Shown here piece after piece: positions 18,294 through 26,758 of a DNA stretch of 64,000 nt. The position numbers were made by a program, and so were the translations under genes. Source of the stretch: Pseudoalteromonas luteoviolacea NCIMB 1942 (GTDB taxonomy: Bacteria > Pseudomonadota > Gammaproteobacteria > Enterobacterales > Alteromonadaceae). Location: the NCBI RefSeq assembly GCF_001625595.1, contig NZ_AUXT01000188.1, forward strand, positions 26,557 through 90,556, in the 5' to 3' direction. The notes beneath the pieces are model-generated. The model was not told the origin of the DNA and ran no database searches. It saw nothing but the letters and a program-made list of their open reading frames with translations. Every line of letters starts with the position of its first letter. The first letter of the stretch is position 1.

Positions 18294-21200
18294 TTACAGG
18301 CTACATACCTTTTGCCAAGCACCACCATCACTTGGTGTACCATTAGTCCACCACCTAGCCTGGTAAACAGCACCATTGTGTATGAGCATATCGCCACCTA
18401 CAGCATGGCTAGGATCGCCAGCCCAGTTAGTGCGCGGCCAGTTTGGATAAGTGTTGATGTTTTCAATTTTTACACCTTCACACTGTGTGCCGCTTGGCGG
18501 GTTTTTGTCGCCATCACCGGGAGTCGGTACGTGCTTTTTAACCACAGGTAGTTCAGGGTATTCAGACGTAAACGCATACTCTTTGCCGTCTTTTTCAACT
18601 ACAAAGTTAACAGGACCTGTGATCGGCATGTAGTACATCACTTGCGCATTGACCGTTTCGCCTGGTTTAAACGACTCTAGCTGACCGCCCCATTCATTTT
18701 TAAAGGTGATAGAGAAACGGTGAAATTCATTCTCAAAGCCACCAATATTGTTGCCAGCACTGTTAGAGGCATCGTGCGCCACTGTCATACCCAGCTTCTT
18801 GCGCGCATTCCAATTTGACTTAAAAATGGCAGACGTTGACGTTGGCACATTGAACGTAATCGTGGAACCGGTTAGGTCAATTTCTGAATTGTTAGTAAAG
18901 ACAAACGTTGGACGAATTGGGTAGTTTTGGTCGCCCACAGGGAAGTCTTTTGCTTCGAATTCAATATCAACCGCCTCGCTTGGTGTCGCAAACTCGCCGT
19001 CACCAATGTGGGCGTCATACACCACACCACTTTGGTTGAACGTGTTATATGCCAGCGCTGTCATTGTCGAGCCCATATAGTACTCGCCCTTGTCAGCATG
19101 ATAGTCAAAATCACCCGCCAGCTCCCAGAACATCACGCCGCCAAGTCCTTTATCAACTACGTAATTTAACTTGGTTTTCATAGACTCGGTGTCTTCCATT
19201 GATAGGAATACCTTTTTCTCGGCGTTATATAACCATGGTGCTACAGCAACATCATCGTAGTAACGAACATAGTCACCGCGAAATACATCATCTGCATCGG
19301 TTGCAGGTGTCAAACCGTACTCTTCTAAATAGCTTGGGTTAATGCCATGCTCCAAGTTTTTAGCGTGCCAAAGTGGGTTAGAGCCTGCTGCAACCTCTTG
19401 ACCATTTTCAATGTCGTGCCATAGGTTATCGATACCAATTGCGCCGTTACCACACTTGTTCTTTTCACCAATACCTGTGCCTTTTGGACAGTTATTTTGG
19501 TTTGGAAGTGGCGCGCGTCCCCAAAGGCCATTTTCGCCACCGCGCACATCTCTAAAGCCACGGGTGTAATATGGAATACCAATATTGATTCGACCTGCCG
19601 GCAATGCACCACGGAAGTAGTTCACAGCCCAATCAGTATTCAAATAACCAATTCCGCCAAACTCTTTAGTACCGTACACATTCCAAACTTTAAGCTCAGT
19701 ATCTTTTCCTGTGTCGTAGAGTGGCGCATTGTGACCAACGTGATCGTTCCAAGCTCCGTGAAGGTCATACGACATGATGTTCACAAAATCTAAGTACTGA
19801 GCAGTTTGGAAGGTTTCCATACCACGCAACAAGTAGCCTGATGACGGAGATGCGATAGTCAGCATGTAGTGTTTGCCATCTTGTTCACCCGCTTTATCAA
19901 GCGCTTCGCGCAGGTCTTTCATCAAGACTTGGTATGATTTATTCAAGCCCGCACGTCGTGCATTACTAACAGGGAAGTCTTCTGGGTGACCAGAATCTTT
20001 CATTGAAGAAGGATATTCATAGTCAACATCCAAGCCATCAAAACCATAAGTTCTTAAGAACTCGACAGAGCTTTTAACAAACTGGTCGATGCCTGCTTGG
20101 TTTACACTGCCATCAGCATTTGTGGTCATAGTATAAAAACCACCAGTGTTTACACGGTTACCGTTCTCGTCAAAGTAGCCACCGGTTTCGGCCCAGCCAC
20201 CCACAGAAATCATGGTTTTTACATGTGGATACTGCTTTTTATATTTATTCAGTAAGTTGAAGTGGCCCTTGTATGGCAAGCTTGGGTCCATCTCTGCACC
20301 AGCAACACCTGGCCATGTCATATTAGTCGCGGCATTACCTTGTGCGTTTGTATTACCAATGCTAATTTCATTTTGGCTGTTTACATGGGCAAACGCATAA
20401 TTGATATGGGTGATTTTGTCCCATGGAATGTCTTTAACTAGGTAACTTGGTTGATCATTTTTACCATGACGCCAGCTGGTGAAGTAACCGATCACACGCC
20501 TTGGATGGTCAGCCCCCATTTTTTCACGACCTTCGCTGTCGTAAATATCACAATAAGCAGGTGTCACGCCGGGGGTTTGGTATAACCCTGCAGGACGACA
20601 ATCTTCATGGCTCGTTTGAGTACCGTCTGTCGCCTTAACCGTGAACGTGCGCGTTACTGATTCAGACTCTAGGCCATTTTCATCTTTCGCCACCAACGTA
20701 AATGTTTGCTGACCTTTCGCTTTTGCAGTCCACACAAATTCGTATTCATTTTGCGATGTTGAGATTAGCTCCACACCATTCAAAGAGAGTGATTGAGTAA
20801 GCTGATCCGACTCTTTGTCGTTAGCAATCAATGTAAATACGATTTGACTACCTACTTCCAATTCACTAGGTAGCTGTGCCGCTAATCGCGCAATTGGCGC
20901 AGTGTTTTTGTCGGCTGGAGGAAGCGCTTCAACGCTCACTTTTCGGCTCACTGACTTAGCCGTTGCGCCATCATCATCAAGCGCCACACCATGAAATTCA
21001 TGGCGCCCTTGTTTTGCTTGCCATGTGAAACGATAAGGCGCTTCATTTAAAACTTTGACCAGTTGATCATTATGATAGATAGCAACATGCCTAACTTCAC
21101 CATCGCTGTCTTGTGCCGAGAAATCGATAATGACTTCTTCATTTTCAACAACAGTAATATCCGCAATTGGTTTAAGCAGCTTAATTGACGGCGCAAGGTT

Positions 21201-21464
21201 AACAGGTTCAGCCCCTTTACACTCGCCGAGTTTAGTCCACTCTTGCCACTGTCCCGAACGGGCTTGAGGTGAGGATCTATTCCACCAGTTAGCTCGGTAT
21301 GCAACGTTATCTTGTTGCACCTGATTGCCACCAACATAGATTTTTCCTGATTGCCACTGGGCAAGATTACTACAATCAACATTTGCAAGTGCAGATGCAC
21401 TGAATAATCCCATAGTTATGGCACTTAACTTAAGTGCCCTATTGGGTAGGATTGACACGCTCAT
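18294..21464 (-). CDS. Secreted multidomain GH18 chitinase with ChiC-type C-terminal domain
   Basis: The 1056-residue product is the first of the operon. Order: signal peptide (1-27), CBM5/12 (31-82), two Ig-like domains (about 90-180 and 188-277), GH18 barrel (about 322-800) with SVGGW at 420-424 and catalytic DGLDVDYE at 476-483 (Glu483). A 'chitinase C' type domain follows (about 815-970), and a second CBM5/12 ends the protein (about 995-1056). This is the layout of Vibrio and Pseudoalteromonas chitinases that complement the ChiA type. An AGGAAA ribosome-binding site lies upstream of the ATG. About 66 bp separate it from the LPMO gene. Catalytic residues are intact. Confidence 0.92.
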   Translation of the reverse strand: MSVSILPNRALKLSAITMGLFSASALANVDCSNLAQWQSGKIYVGGNQVQQDNVAYRANWWNRSSPQARSGQWQEWTKLGECKGAEPVNLAPSIKLLKPIADITVVENEEVIIDFSAQDSDGEVRHVAIYHNDQLVKVLNEAPYRFTWQAKQGRHEFHGVALDDDGATAKSVSRKVSVEALPPADKNTAPIARLAAQLPSELEVGSQIVFTLIANDKESDQLTQSLSLNGVELISTSQNEYEFVWTAKAKGQQTFTLVAKDENGLESESVTRTFTVKATDGTQTSHEDCRPAGLYQTPGVTPAYCDIYDSEGREKMGADHPRRVIGYFTSWRHGKNDQPSYLVKDIPWDKITHINYAFAHVNSQNEISIGNTNAQGNAATNMTWPGVAGAEMDPSLPYKGHFNLLNKYKKQYPHVKTMISVGGWAETGGYFDENGNRVNTGGFYTMTTNADGSVNQAGIDQFVKSSVEFLRTYGFDGLDVDYEYPSSMKDSGHPEDFPVSNARRAGLNKSYQVLMKDLREALDKAGEQDGKHYMLTIASPSSGYLLRGMETFQTAQYLDFVNIMSYDLHGAWNDHVGHNAPLYDTGKDTELKVWNVYGTKEFGGIGYLNTDWAVNYFRGALPAGRINIGIPYYTRGFRDVRGGENGLWGRAPLPNQNNCPKGTGIGEKNKCGNGAIGIDNLWHDIENGQEVAAGSNPLWHAKNLEHGINPSYLEEYGLTPATDADDVFRGDYVRYYDDVAVAPWLYNAEKKVFLSMEDTESMKTKLNYVVDKGLGGVMFWELAGDFDYHADKGEYYMGSTMTALAYNTFNQSGVVYDAHIGDGEFATPSEAVDIEFEAKDFPVGDQNYPIRPTFVFTNNSEIDLTGSTITFNVPTSTSAIFKSNWNARKKLGMTVAHDASNSAGNNIGGFENEFHRFSITFKNEWGGQLESFKPGETVNAQVMYYMPITGPVNFVVEKDGKEYAFTSEYPELPVVKKHVPTPGDGDKNPPSGTQCEGVKIENINTYPNWPRTNWAGDPSHAVGGDMLIHNGAVYQARWWTNGTPSDGGAWQKVCSL

Positions 21465-22063
21465 TATTATTTTCCTAACTTATTTAATTTCATATTCACA
21501 AAACTACATCTGGTAACATGTGTACCTAATGCAATACTGAGCGAAAGCGATTGTACCGATCCGAAAAATCACCACAAGGGATTGGTTAAAATTAAAAAAC
21601 ACAGACCAAATAACTAAAAAAACAACCAAAAATAAGAAAATATAGAAATTGTAAGCCATTGATACATCTACCCTTGTTGATTTAAACACAACAAAGATCA
21701 AGTTGTAAAAATTAACAAAGTTAACACCCATTTTGTTTACCTTTATTTACATTATAAAAAGGTCCAACCAGAAAACAACAACTTTAGGTTTGGTTATTTT
21801 TTACTTACTAATACTTTTTAATATAAATAACGCATCAAACTCAACGTAGAACAAACTCAACAGATAAAATAAAAATACTGATAGTTAACGGTTAAAACAG
21901 AATAAACTAGTAAAAACAGTAGATTGTATATAAATAAAGGAAAAGTTGAATTGCAAAAAATAGAATTAAAAATATCAATAGTACTTTTTACCTACTTACA
22001 ACGTGGTGTTTTTAAATAATTTCGCGCCTTAAACTAATTTAACAAAAATAAAACATTCTTAAG
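21465..22063. other. Long AT-rich leader and promoter region of the chitin operon
   Basis: About 600 bp between divergent genes has no credible coding region; one open frame inside it is AT-rich and low in complexity. It probably holds the chitin operon promoter, regulator sites and a long untranslated leader. Confidence 0.5.
21751..21778 (-). promoter_or_regulatory. Candidate sigma-70 promoter for the chitin operon
   Basis: Read on the minus strand, a perfect TATAAT lies 16 bp downstream of TTGTTT, a weak -35. It would start transcription roughly 280 nt before the first chitinase codon, giving a long leader. AT-rich sequence yields such matches by chance, so this is tentative. Confidence 0.3.
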
Positions 22064-22092
22064 TTGACACATATATTTGCCACGCTAAGGTT
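22064..22092 (+). promoter_or_regulatory. Candidate promoter for the DM13 gene
   Basis: A consensus TTGACA is followed after 16 bp by TAAGGT, a weak -10, about 35 bp before the start codon. The strong -35 makes it plausible. Confidence 0.35.
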
Positions 22093-22125
22093 AAAAAATA
22101 ACTTCAGATTAGAGATTAATATTTC

Positions 22126-22593
22126 ATGCGCTTTTTGTTTAAATTAATGTTTACAGTGTTGGTTTTTTGTTTTGGATTTGCGATGGGGGTCTATTCTTTG
22201 CCCATTATGATGGCTCCGTCGGCGCCAACTCAAACAGCGCTTTCTGATGTAGCGAACGGTGCTAAATTTACAGCACACTTTACAAAGGACTTGCAAGGTT
22301 CTGATTTTTTGCACTTTGGAGAAGGTGACATATTTATCGGTGAGCAGAGTATAGGCTTTGAAGGAAGACTTGCGCCAGGGCCAGATTATCGCCTTTATTT
22401 ATCCCCAATCTTCGTCGAAACTGAGCAAGAGTTTGAACAACACAAAAGCTCGATGCAGTTTGTCGCTCCTGTTTCAAGCTTCAATGGCTTTATTGTTGAT
22501 GTGCCCCAATCCATTGAGATAGACAAATACTCAACAGTGATAGTCTGGTGTGAATCATTTGGCGAATTTATTACTGCCGCCAAATATCAGTAA
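22126..22593 (+). CDS. DM13-domain membrane-anchored protein
   Basis: The 155-residue product has one N-terminal membrane segment or signal anchor (about 4-25), then a DM13 domain (about 45-153). Diagnostic stretches are LAPGPDYRLYLSPIFVET, the FIVDVP segment and VIVWCESFGEFITAAKY with the conserved cysteine. DM13 domains are proposed to take part in extracytoplasmic electron transfer, but their bacterial role is not settled. The gene stands alone, divergent from the chitin operon, and is closed by a strong terminator. Confidence 0.85.
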   Translation: MRFLFKLMFTVLVFCFGFAMGVYSLPIMMAPSAPTQTALSDVANGAKFTAHFTKDLQGSDFLHFGEGDIFIGEQSIGFEGRLAPGPDYRLYLSPIFVETEQEFEQHKSSMQFVAPVSSFNGFIVDVPQSIEIDKYSTVIVWCESFGEFITAAKYQ

Positions 22594-22694
22594 CCTACTA
22601 TTTTTCATAAACTTTTGGGTAGGATCTTATTTAGCTACTAGATACATAGCTTTGGAAGCTCAACTCACATGATTGGCATTTCGTAACAATCGTG

Positions 22695-22728
22695 AATAAT
22701 GGTGCTCTTATATAAGAGCACCATTATT
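22695..22728. terminator. Bidirectional terminator between convergent genes
   Basis: There is a 16-bp perfect inverted repeat (AATAATGGTGCTCTTA and its complement) around a 2-nt centre. A/T-rich outer arms provide a T-run on either strand. It sits between the DM13 gene and the convergent pseudogene. Confidence 0.8.
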
Positions 22729-22744
22729 TTAAAGCGTGATGGCG

Positions 22745-23374
22745 TTAGTATTTAGTTCCTAAGCTATTCTCACACCCTTCGGCAATATAGTTATCACTGC
22801 CTTTGTAGTAAGCTCTTAAAGTACCCAGACGGCTCTCATCGTTCAAGGTAAACCCTTCAAACTCGTACTTACCACCTGCATATTTTAATAAAGTAATAGA
22901 CTCTCTAAATTTATAGTGCTGAGAGTTTAGTTCTAGGGTCAAAGCCCCATAATCGGATCCATACTGACTAGTAGGTTGATAAGTGCCTTGTAAAACGTAC
23001 CTGTCATTACGTGCATTTTCGTCAAATTGTGATTGAGCCCCCAATATCATACGATCATTTGCTTTAACGCATATCCTCATATATTCATAGTAACTACCAG
23101 TGTCGTATTCATCTCTCTCAACATACAGCACACCATAATGCGTATAGCTATGTTGATTTAATTCACCAGCGGGGAATGACTCAAAATCATCTGGTCGGCT
23201 ACCGAACGAATCGCCTGCACTATTGAAACTATTAAACTCTGAGTTGTTGAAGCCTTTTCCTACTTGAGCAGGTTTATCTTCCGATATCTAATATTCTATT
23301 GTTTGTGAAATTGCTTTACCTGAGTGCGCTGCAACGAGTGCGATTGGCAAAACTGTTTTTAAGTTAAACTTCAT
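22745..23374 (-). pseudogene. Amber-interrupted paralogue of the GDSF-repeat secreted protein
   Basis: From an ATG with a good AAGGAA site the frame reads a signal peptide nearly identical to that of the neighbouring repeat protein, then meets TAG at codon 29 (23288-23290). After it the same frame stays open for 180 codons to the normal end. In the neighbour the corresponding codon is Tyr (TIEYYTED versus TIEY-stop-ISED). Only one GDSFG unit is present instead of nine. The C-terminal half (RICVKANDRM, LRAYYKG, EGCENSLG) aligns with the neighbour throughout. It is either a recent nonsense pseudogene, a suppressed or read-through gene, or a base error. No function is known for the family. Confidence 0.8.
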
Positions 23375-23730
23375 GCATTTTCCTTAATTAATGTTGCTAT
23401 TGGTAAAAGAATTCATTTTCAATTTTGACCGTCTAGCTGTAATTACTTAAGTCCGTGTTTCTAAGCTTTTCTGCCTCCCCTCTACTTTCAAACCAAACCT
23501 CAGCGCGTCAAAGTAAATCTCATGAACAAATCAACTAACAAAACAAGGTTTGCGGCCCTTTACTCACAATAAAAAATATTGATTACTTGATACCAACCCG
23601 CAATTCAAGAGCTTTATATTGGCAAAGCGATTTTACCATTAGGCTGGAAACAAAAAGCCGTACGCTCTCCAAACTCATGGTTCCATAGTAAATTCTTTAT
23701 TCGAGCTCTAGTAACAAATTAAAGTAGCGG
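23375..23730. other. Intergenic stretch between the two paralogues
   Basis: No intact gene is seen. Just upstream of the pseudogene start, a short stretch (about 25-30 bp) resembles the 3' end of the Maf-like glycosyltransferase gene plus the spacer that precedes the intact repeat gene. This hints that the pseudogene came from duplication of that junction. Confidence 0.4.
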
Positions 23731-23756
23731 CCAAAAGGGAGCAAAGTAATGCTCCC
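23731..23756 (-). terminator. Terminator after the GDSF-repeat gene
   Basis: On the minus strand a 7-bp stem (GGGAGCA / TGCTCCC) with a 6-nt loop is followed by TTTTGG, about 27 bp beyond the stop codon. Confidence 0.6.
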
Positions 23757-23782
23757 CTATTAAAGTATTAGGCAGGTTTAGT

Positions 23783-24583
23783 TTAGTACTGACCCAGGTA
23801 CGAAGCACAGCCTTCTAACTCATATGCTTCTATTCCTTTATAATAGGCTCGAATATCTCCTATTTTCTCTTGGCCGCGTTGTACTTCGCCATAGAATTCA
23901 AAACTCGACGTATCATTTCCTTTAAACAGAGTGATTCGCTCTACTTTAGATTCTTTGTAGTGTTGCAGGTTTAGCTTCAGCACAGCAAAGTCTTTTGCTC
24001 CTTTGTAGCTGGCTCTATAAGTGCCCTTACCCATGAATTCGATACCTTTGTACATCCCGTCATAAAGCGAATTGGAAGCAATAACAATGCGCTTGGTCGA
24101 CTTAACGCAAACCTTAAGGTATTGCTCAAATGTTCCGAAAAATGGGTTATCGCTTTTTTCGATGTATAACACACCTTGGTGCATTCGATTGCCATTGATT
24201 GGGTTCAAGTCCGTTGTAGGAAACGGAACAAAATCAGAAGGTCGCCCGTCATTTTGATCACCTGCACCGAATGAATCACCTGCACCGAATGAATCGCCTG
24301 CACCGAATGAATCGCCTGCACCGAATGAATCGCCTGCACCAAATGAGTCGCCTGCACCAAATGAGTCGCCTGCACCGAATGAATCACCTGCACCAAATGA
24401 GTCGCCTGCACCAAATGAGTCGCCTGCACTTTGGATGCTATTAAACTCTGAACTATTGAAACCATGGCCAACTTGGGCTGGTTTTTGGTCTTCGGTGTAG
24501 TATTCAATTGTTTGTGAAATCGCTTTTCCCGAATGAGCTGCAACCAACGCGATTGGCAAAACTGTTTTTAAATTAAACTTCAT
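23783..24583 (-). CDS. Secreted protein with nine GDSFGA repeats (unknown family)
   Basis: The 266-residue product has a signal peptide (about 1-23, ending KAIS). A linker follows, then nine exact GDSFGA hexapeptides (about residues 55-108) and a C-terminal domain of about 150 residues with two cysteines (LKVCVKS and EGCASYLG). The C-terminal domain contains a YLKVCV...RIVIASN core and ends with IRAYYKG. I do not recognise the family. The gene follows the Maf-like glycosyltransferase gene by only 14 bp with its own AAGGGA site, so the two are almost certainly co-transcribed. The regularly spaced serines are possible glycosylation sites. This is inference. Confidence 0.8.
   Translation of the reverse strand: MKFNLKTVLPIALVAAHSGKAISQTIEYYTEDQKPAQVGHGFNSSEFNSIQSAGDSFGAGDSFGAGDSFGAGDSFGAGDSFGAGDSFGAGDSFGAGDSFGAGDSFGAGDQNDGRPSDFVPFPTTDLNPINGNRMHQGVLYIEKSDNPFFGTFEQYLKVCVKSTKRIVIASNSLYDGMYKGIEFMGKGTYRASYKGAKDFAVLKLNLQHYKESKVERITLFKGNDTSSFEFYGEVQRGQEKIGDIRAYYKGIEAYELEGCASYLGQY
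24261..24422 (-). repeat. Nine tandem 18-bp repeats encoding GDSFGA
   Basis: Nine units of 18 bp run without interruption inside the secreted-protein gene. Two main unit types occur (GAT-TCA-TTC and GAC-TCA-TTT), in the order AAAABBABB from the low-coordinate side, and every difference is synonymous. The pattern points to block duplication with selection on the peptide sequence. Confidence 0.95.
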
Positions 24584-24597
24584 TAATTTCCCTTAAT

Positions 24598-26433
24598 TTA
24601 AGTTGTTATTGGAAAGAGTTTTTGGAGGACTTCAGCGAGCATAGAGTCTATATAGTCGCGCGCCTTTATCGCATACTGAGGCCACATATTAATAGGTAAA
24701 TGGTTTATATGGCTGGCAATCGTTGCGACTACATATTTTAACGTACCGCTTAAAAGCAGCTTATTTATTTGATTATAATTGGCATATAAGGTTTGAACAG
24801 CCAAGTTCAGCTCATTAAGAATATCAACAATTGATGGCGCTGATTGGATTTTTCTTTGCAAAGCTTTTATGGACGTAATAACTTTTTCAAGTAATTTAAT
24901 ATCATTTGCGCTAGTCCTTTCACCGTTTTGAGTATAAGTGAAAACACTATGCATAACTTTATGTTTTTCAGACGCTTCGATGACTAATTTGTCATAATCT
25001 ATAGACTTAGCCCCCATAATTAAAGCGCCATCACTGGTATTATACACCTTTAATTTAGGGGTCAACTTAATTAACTTTTCTTGAGCAAGCCTCGCCTCAT
25101 TAAAAATGCGAGAAGAATATACATATTCTCTAAAATTGCCCTTAACCTTTAATTCCGCATCGAATTTAGCCTGAGATAAATCACTTGCACTATTAAAATA
25201 GTCTGATAGCTGGCTATGGTGCGCGTTTGGATCTACGTAGCCGTAATCACACCCCAGTAAAATTAGCTTGTTAAACCCTAAACGGGAAAATGCAGCGGCT
25301 GCCATATTTGTAACTGTAGGATTACAATGAAAAAGAGGTTTAATCGTCGTCAAACCATTTGAAAACAGCTCACTCCCAAGATCGTTACCTTTGGTAAATA
25401 CAATTTTATGATGAAACTGGTTGATGAGTTTTGGATAGACAGTGCTTAAAGTAACTAAGGCCACATCTTTTAACCTGTGATCCGTTAACTGGCGCTCTTT
25501 CAAGTAATAGTTTGCTGGGGTTCGTTCCATTTCTATATGAAAGTCAGGAATAATCCCCTCTTTCAGCAATGCACCTAGTGCAGTACCACATGACGCAACA
25601 ATCATATTAGCAGAGTCTTGTCGCAACTTTTCCAGATTTTTGTCTAGTGACGGGCCATTTCCAATTACGGCCACCGGTATATTTGAATAATCGTCGAACA
25701 CATTTTCATGACTGTTCACTGCACATAGCTTGCTATTTTCTATACTGTGAGTAAGGCCTAATAATTCATCTTCGAAAAAACCCCACATGCTCGCTAAGTT
25801 ATTGCGCCACTGCTTAAACTCTGTGTAAATCTGGTCGAATAAAGGCGTGCTATAGTGCCGATACAAACTGATGTCTACTAATGTATTAGCGCCCCTTTTA
25901 TTCACATACGCTCTTAATTGGCCAATAAATTGCTCATAGCTAGTAAGATTGAAAAAAGTGAGAGAGCCGTGGCGCGTTTTACATTCACGTTCAATGCTGT
26001 TTAGATCAATGTTTGCACAAGCTGTTGCATACTGCTCTATATTAGATTCAACAACGATCACATCAGTGTAATGAATTAAAGAAAGTAATTTATGGATATG
26101 ATAGCCAGCCCCAAGCCCGAGTACTAGCAAGGTTCCCCTTTGCGGCTTAGAATTGGGATTACAGCCTAGTTCTTTCGCAACCAAATTTAGGCCATTGATA
26201 CATTTTTGGTGTGTATTCTTTGTTGCATTATCGGAAAGATAGTTTAGTCGCAGATGCGTTGGATGTTTTAAGAAAAGTGAAGCTTGATCTTCGCAGCTTT
26301 TTTTAGCGTCAGAGCCATAAAAGTTATTTTGATAGACTTGAGTATCTTTAGTATTTTGACACAACAATTGGTGATAAAAATCATGCGACAAATGTTGTTT
26401 TAATAATCCATAATTATGATTAATAAATTCCAT
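24598..26433 (-). CDS. Maf-like (DUF115/MptE-type) glycosyltransferase family protein
   Basis: The 611-residue product contains the DUF115 core at about residues 255-420: PVAVIGNGPSLDKNLEKL, VASCGTALGALLKEGIIPDF and KLILLGCDYGY. An N-terminal region (about 1-240) has VLGLGAGYHIHKLL, as in Maf 'motility-associated factor' proteins. Those transfer nonulosonic acids (pseudaminic or legionaminic acid) to Ser/Thr of flagellin. No flagellin or nonulosonic acid synthesis genes are nearby. Its operon partner is the GDSF-repeat secreted protein, a possible dedicated acceptor. The ATG is very close to AAGGAT, so initiation may be inefficient. The family is fairly sure; donor and acceptor are not. Confidence 0.82.
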   Translation of the reverse strand: MEFINHNYGLLKQHLSHDFYHQLLCQNTKDTQVYQNNFYGSDAKKSCEDQASLFLKHPTHLRLNYLSDNATKNTHQKCINGLNLVAKELGCNPNSKPQRGTLLVLGLGAGYHIHKLLSLIHYTDVIVVESNIEQYATACANIDLNSIERECKTRHGSLTFFNLTSYEQFIGQLRAYVNKRGANTLVDISLYRHYSTPLFDQIYTEFKQWRNNLASMWGFFEDELLGLTHSIENSKLCAVNSHENVFDDYSNIPVAVIGNGPSLDKNLEKLRQDSANMIVASCGTALGALLKEGIIPDFHIEMERTPANYYLKERQLTDHRLKDVALVTLSTVYPKLINQFHHKIVFTKGNDLGSELFSNGLTTIKPLFHCNPTVTNMAAAAFSRLGFNKLILLGCDYGYVDPNAHHSQLSDYFNSASDLSQAKFDAELKVKGNFREYVYSSRIFNEARLAQEKLIKLTPKLKVYNTSDGALIMGAKSIDYDKLVIEASEKHKVMHSVFTYTQNGERTSANDIKLLEKVITSIKALQRKIQSAPSIVDILNELNLAVQTLYANYNQINKLLLSGTLKYVVATIASHINHLPINMWPQYAIKARDYIDSMLAEVLQKLFPITT

Positions 26434-26657
26434 ATCCTTTATTTATTGTTACGCAATTAACGTTGCGCATTCTTCCATAGCTACTTTGTATCGTCAATCA
26501 GAAAATCTATTAAAAAAAACAATATTATGCCTATAGTATAGTAACCAAACAGTTAAATTTGATAGTAATTGGATATATCTTAGCTAGCTATTATTAGATA
26601 TTAAATGACTTCCGTGAAAATATAAATTATTTCATGAGTTGTACATCTAAAAAGCAT
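26434..26657. other. AT-rich intergenic region upstream of the Maf-like gene
   Basis: No coding region is seen in this stretch between two minus-strand genes. It probably contains the promoter of the Maf-like/GDSF operon. Confidence 0.4.
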
Positions 26658-26683
26658 AAAAAAAACCACGCATAAAAGCGTGG
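26658..26683 (-). terminator. Rho-independent terminator after ahpF
   Basis: On the minus strand CCACGC / GCGTGG with a 6-nt loop is followed by eight T residues, a textbook terminator, about 75 bp past the ahpF stop. Confidence 0.85.
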
Positions 26684-26758
26684 CTGGAGACACATTGCAT
26701 GGGTGTATTGCAATGAATTAAGTCGGGCAAGATGAATACACCTTACCAAAGGGAATAT

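Noticed and set aside
21504..21731. Open frame of 75 codons on the minus strand upstream of the chitin operon
   Set aside because: It is AT-rich and phenylalanine/valine-biased, with no support from motifs; it overlaps the expected promoter and leader.
21465..22125. Mobile element ends flanking the chitin operon
   Set aside because: No transposase, terminal inverted repeats or target duplications could be found; the composition is continuous.
24261..24422. Regular short repeats that could look like a CRISPR array
   Set aside because: The 18-bp units are directly adjacent with no spacers, and they encode GDSFGA in frame within a secreted protein.
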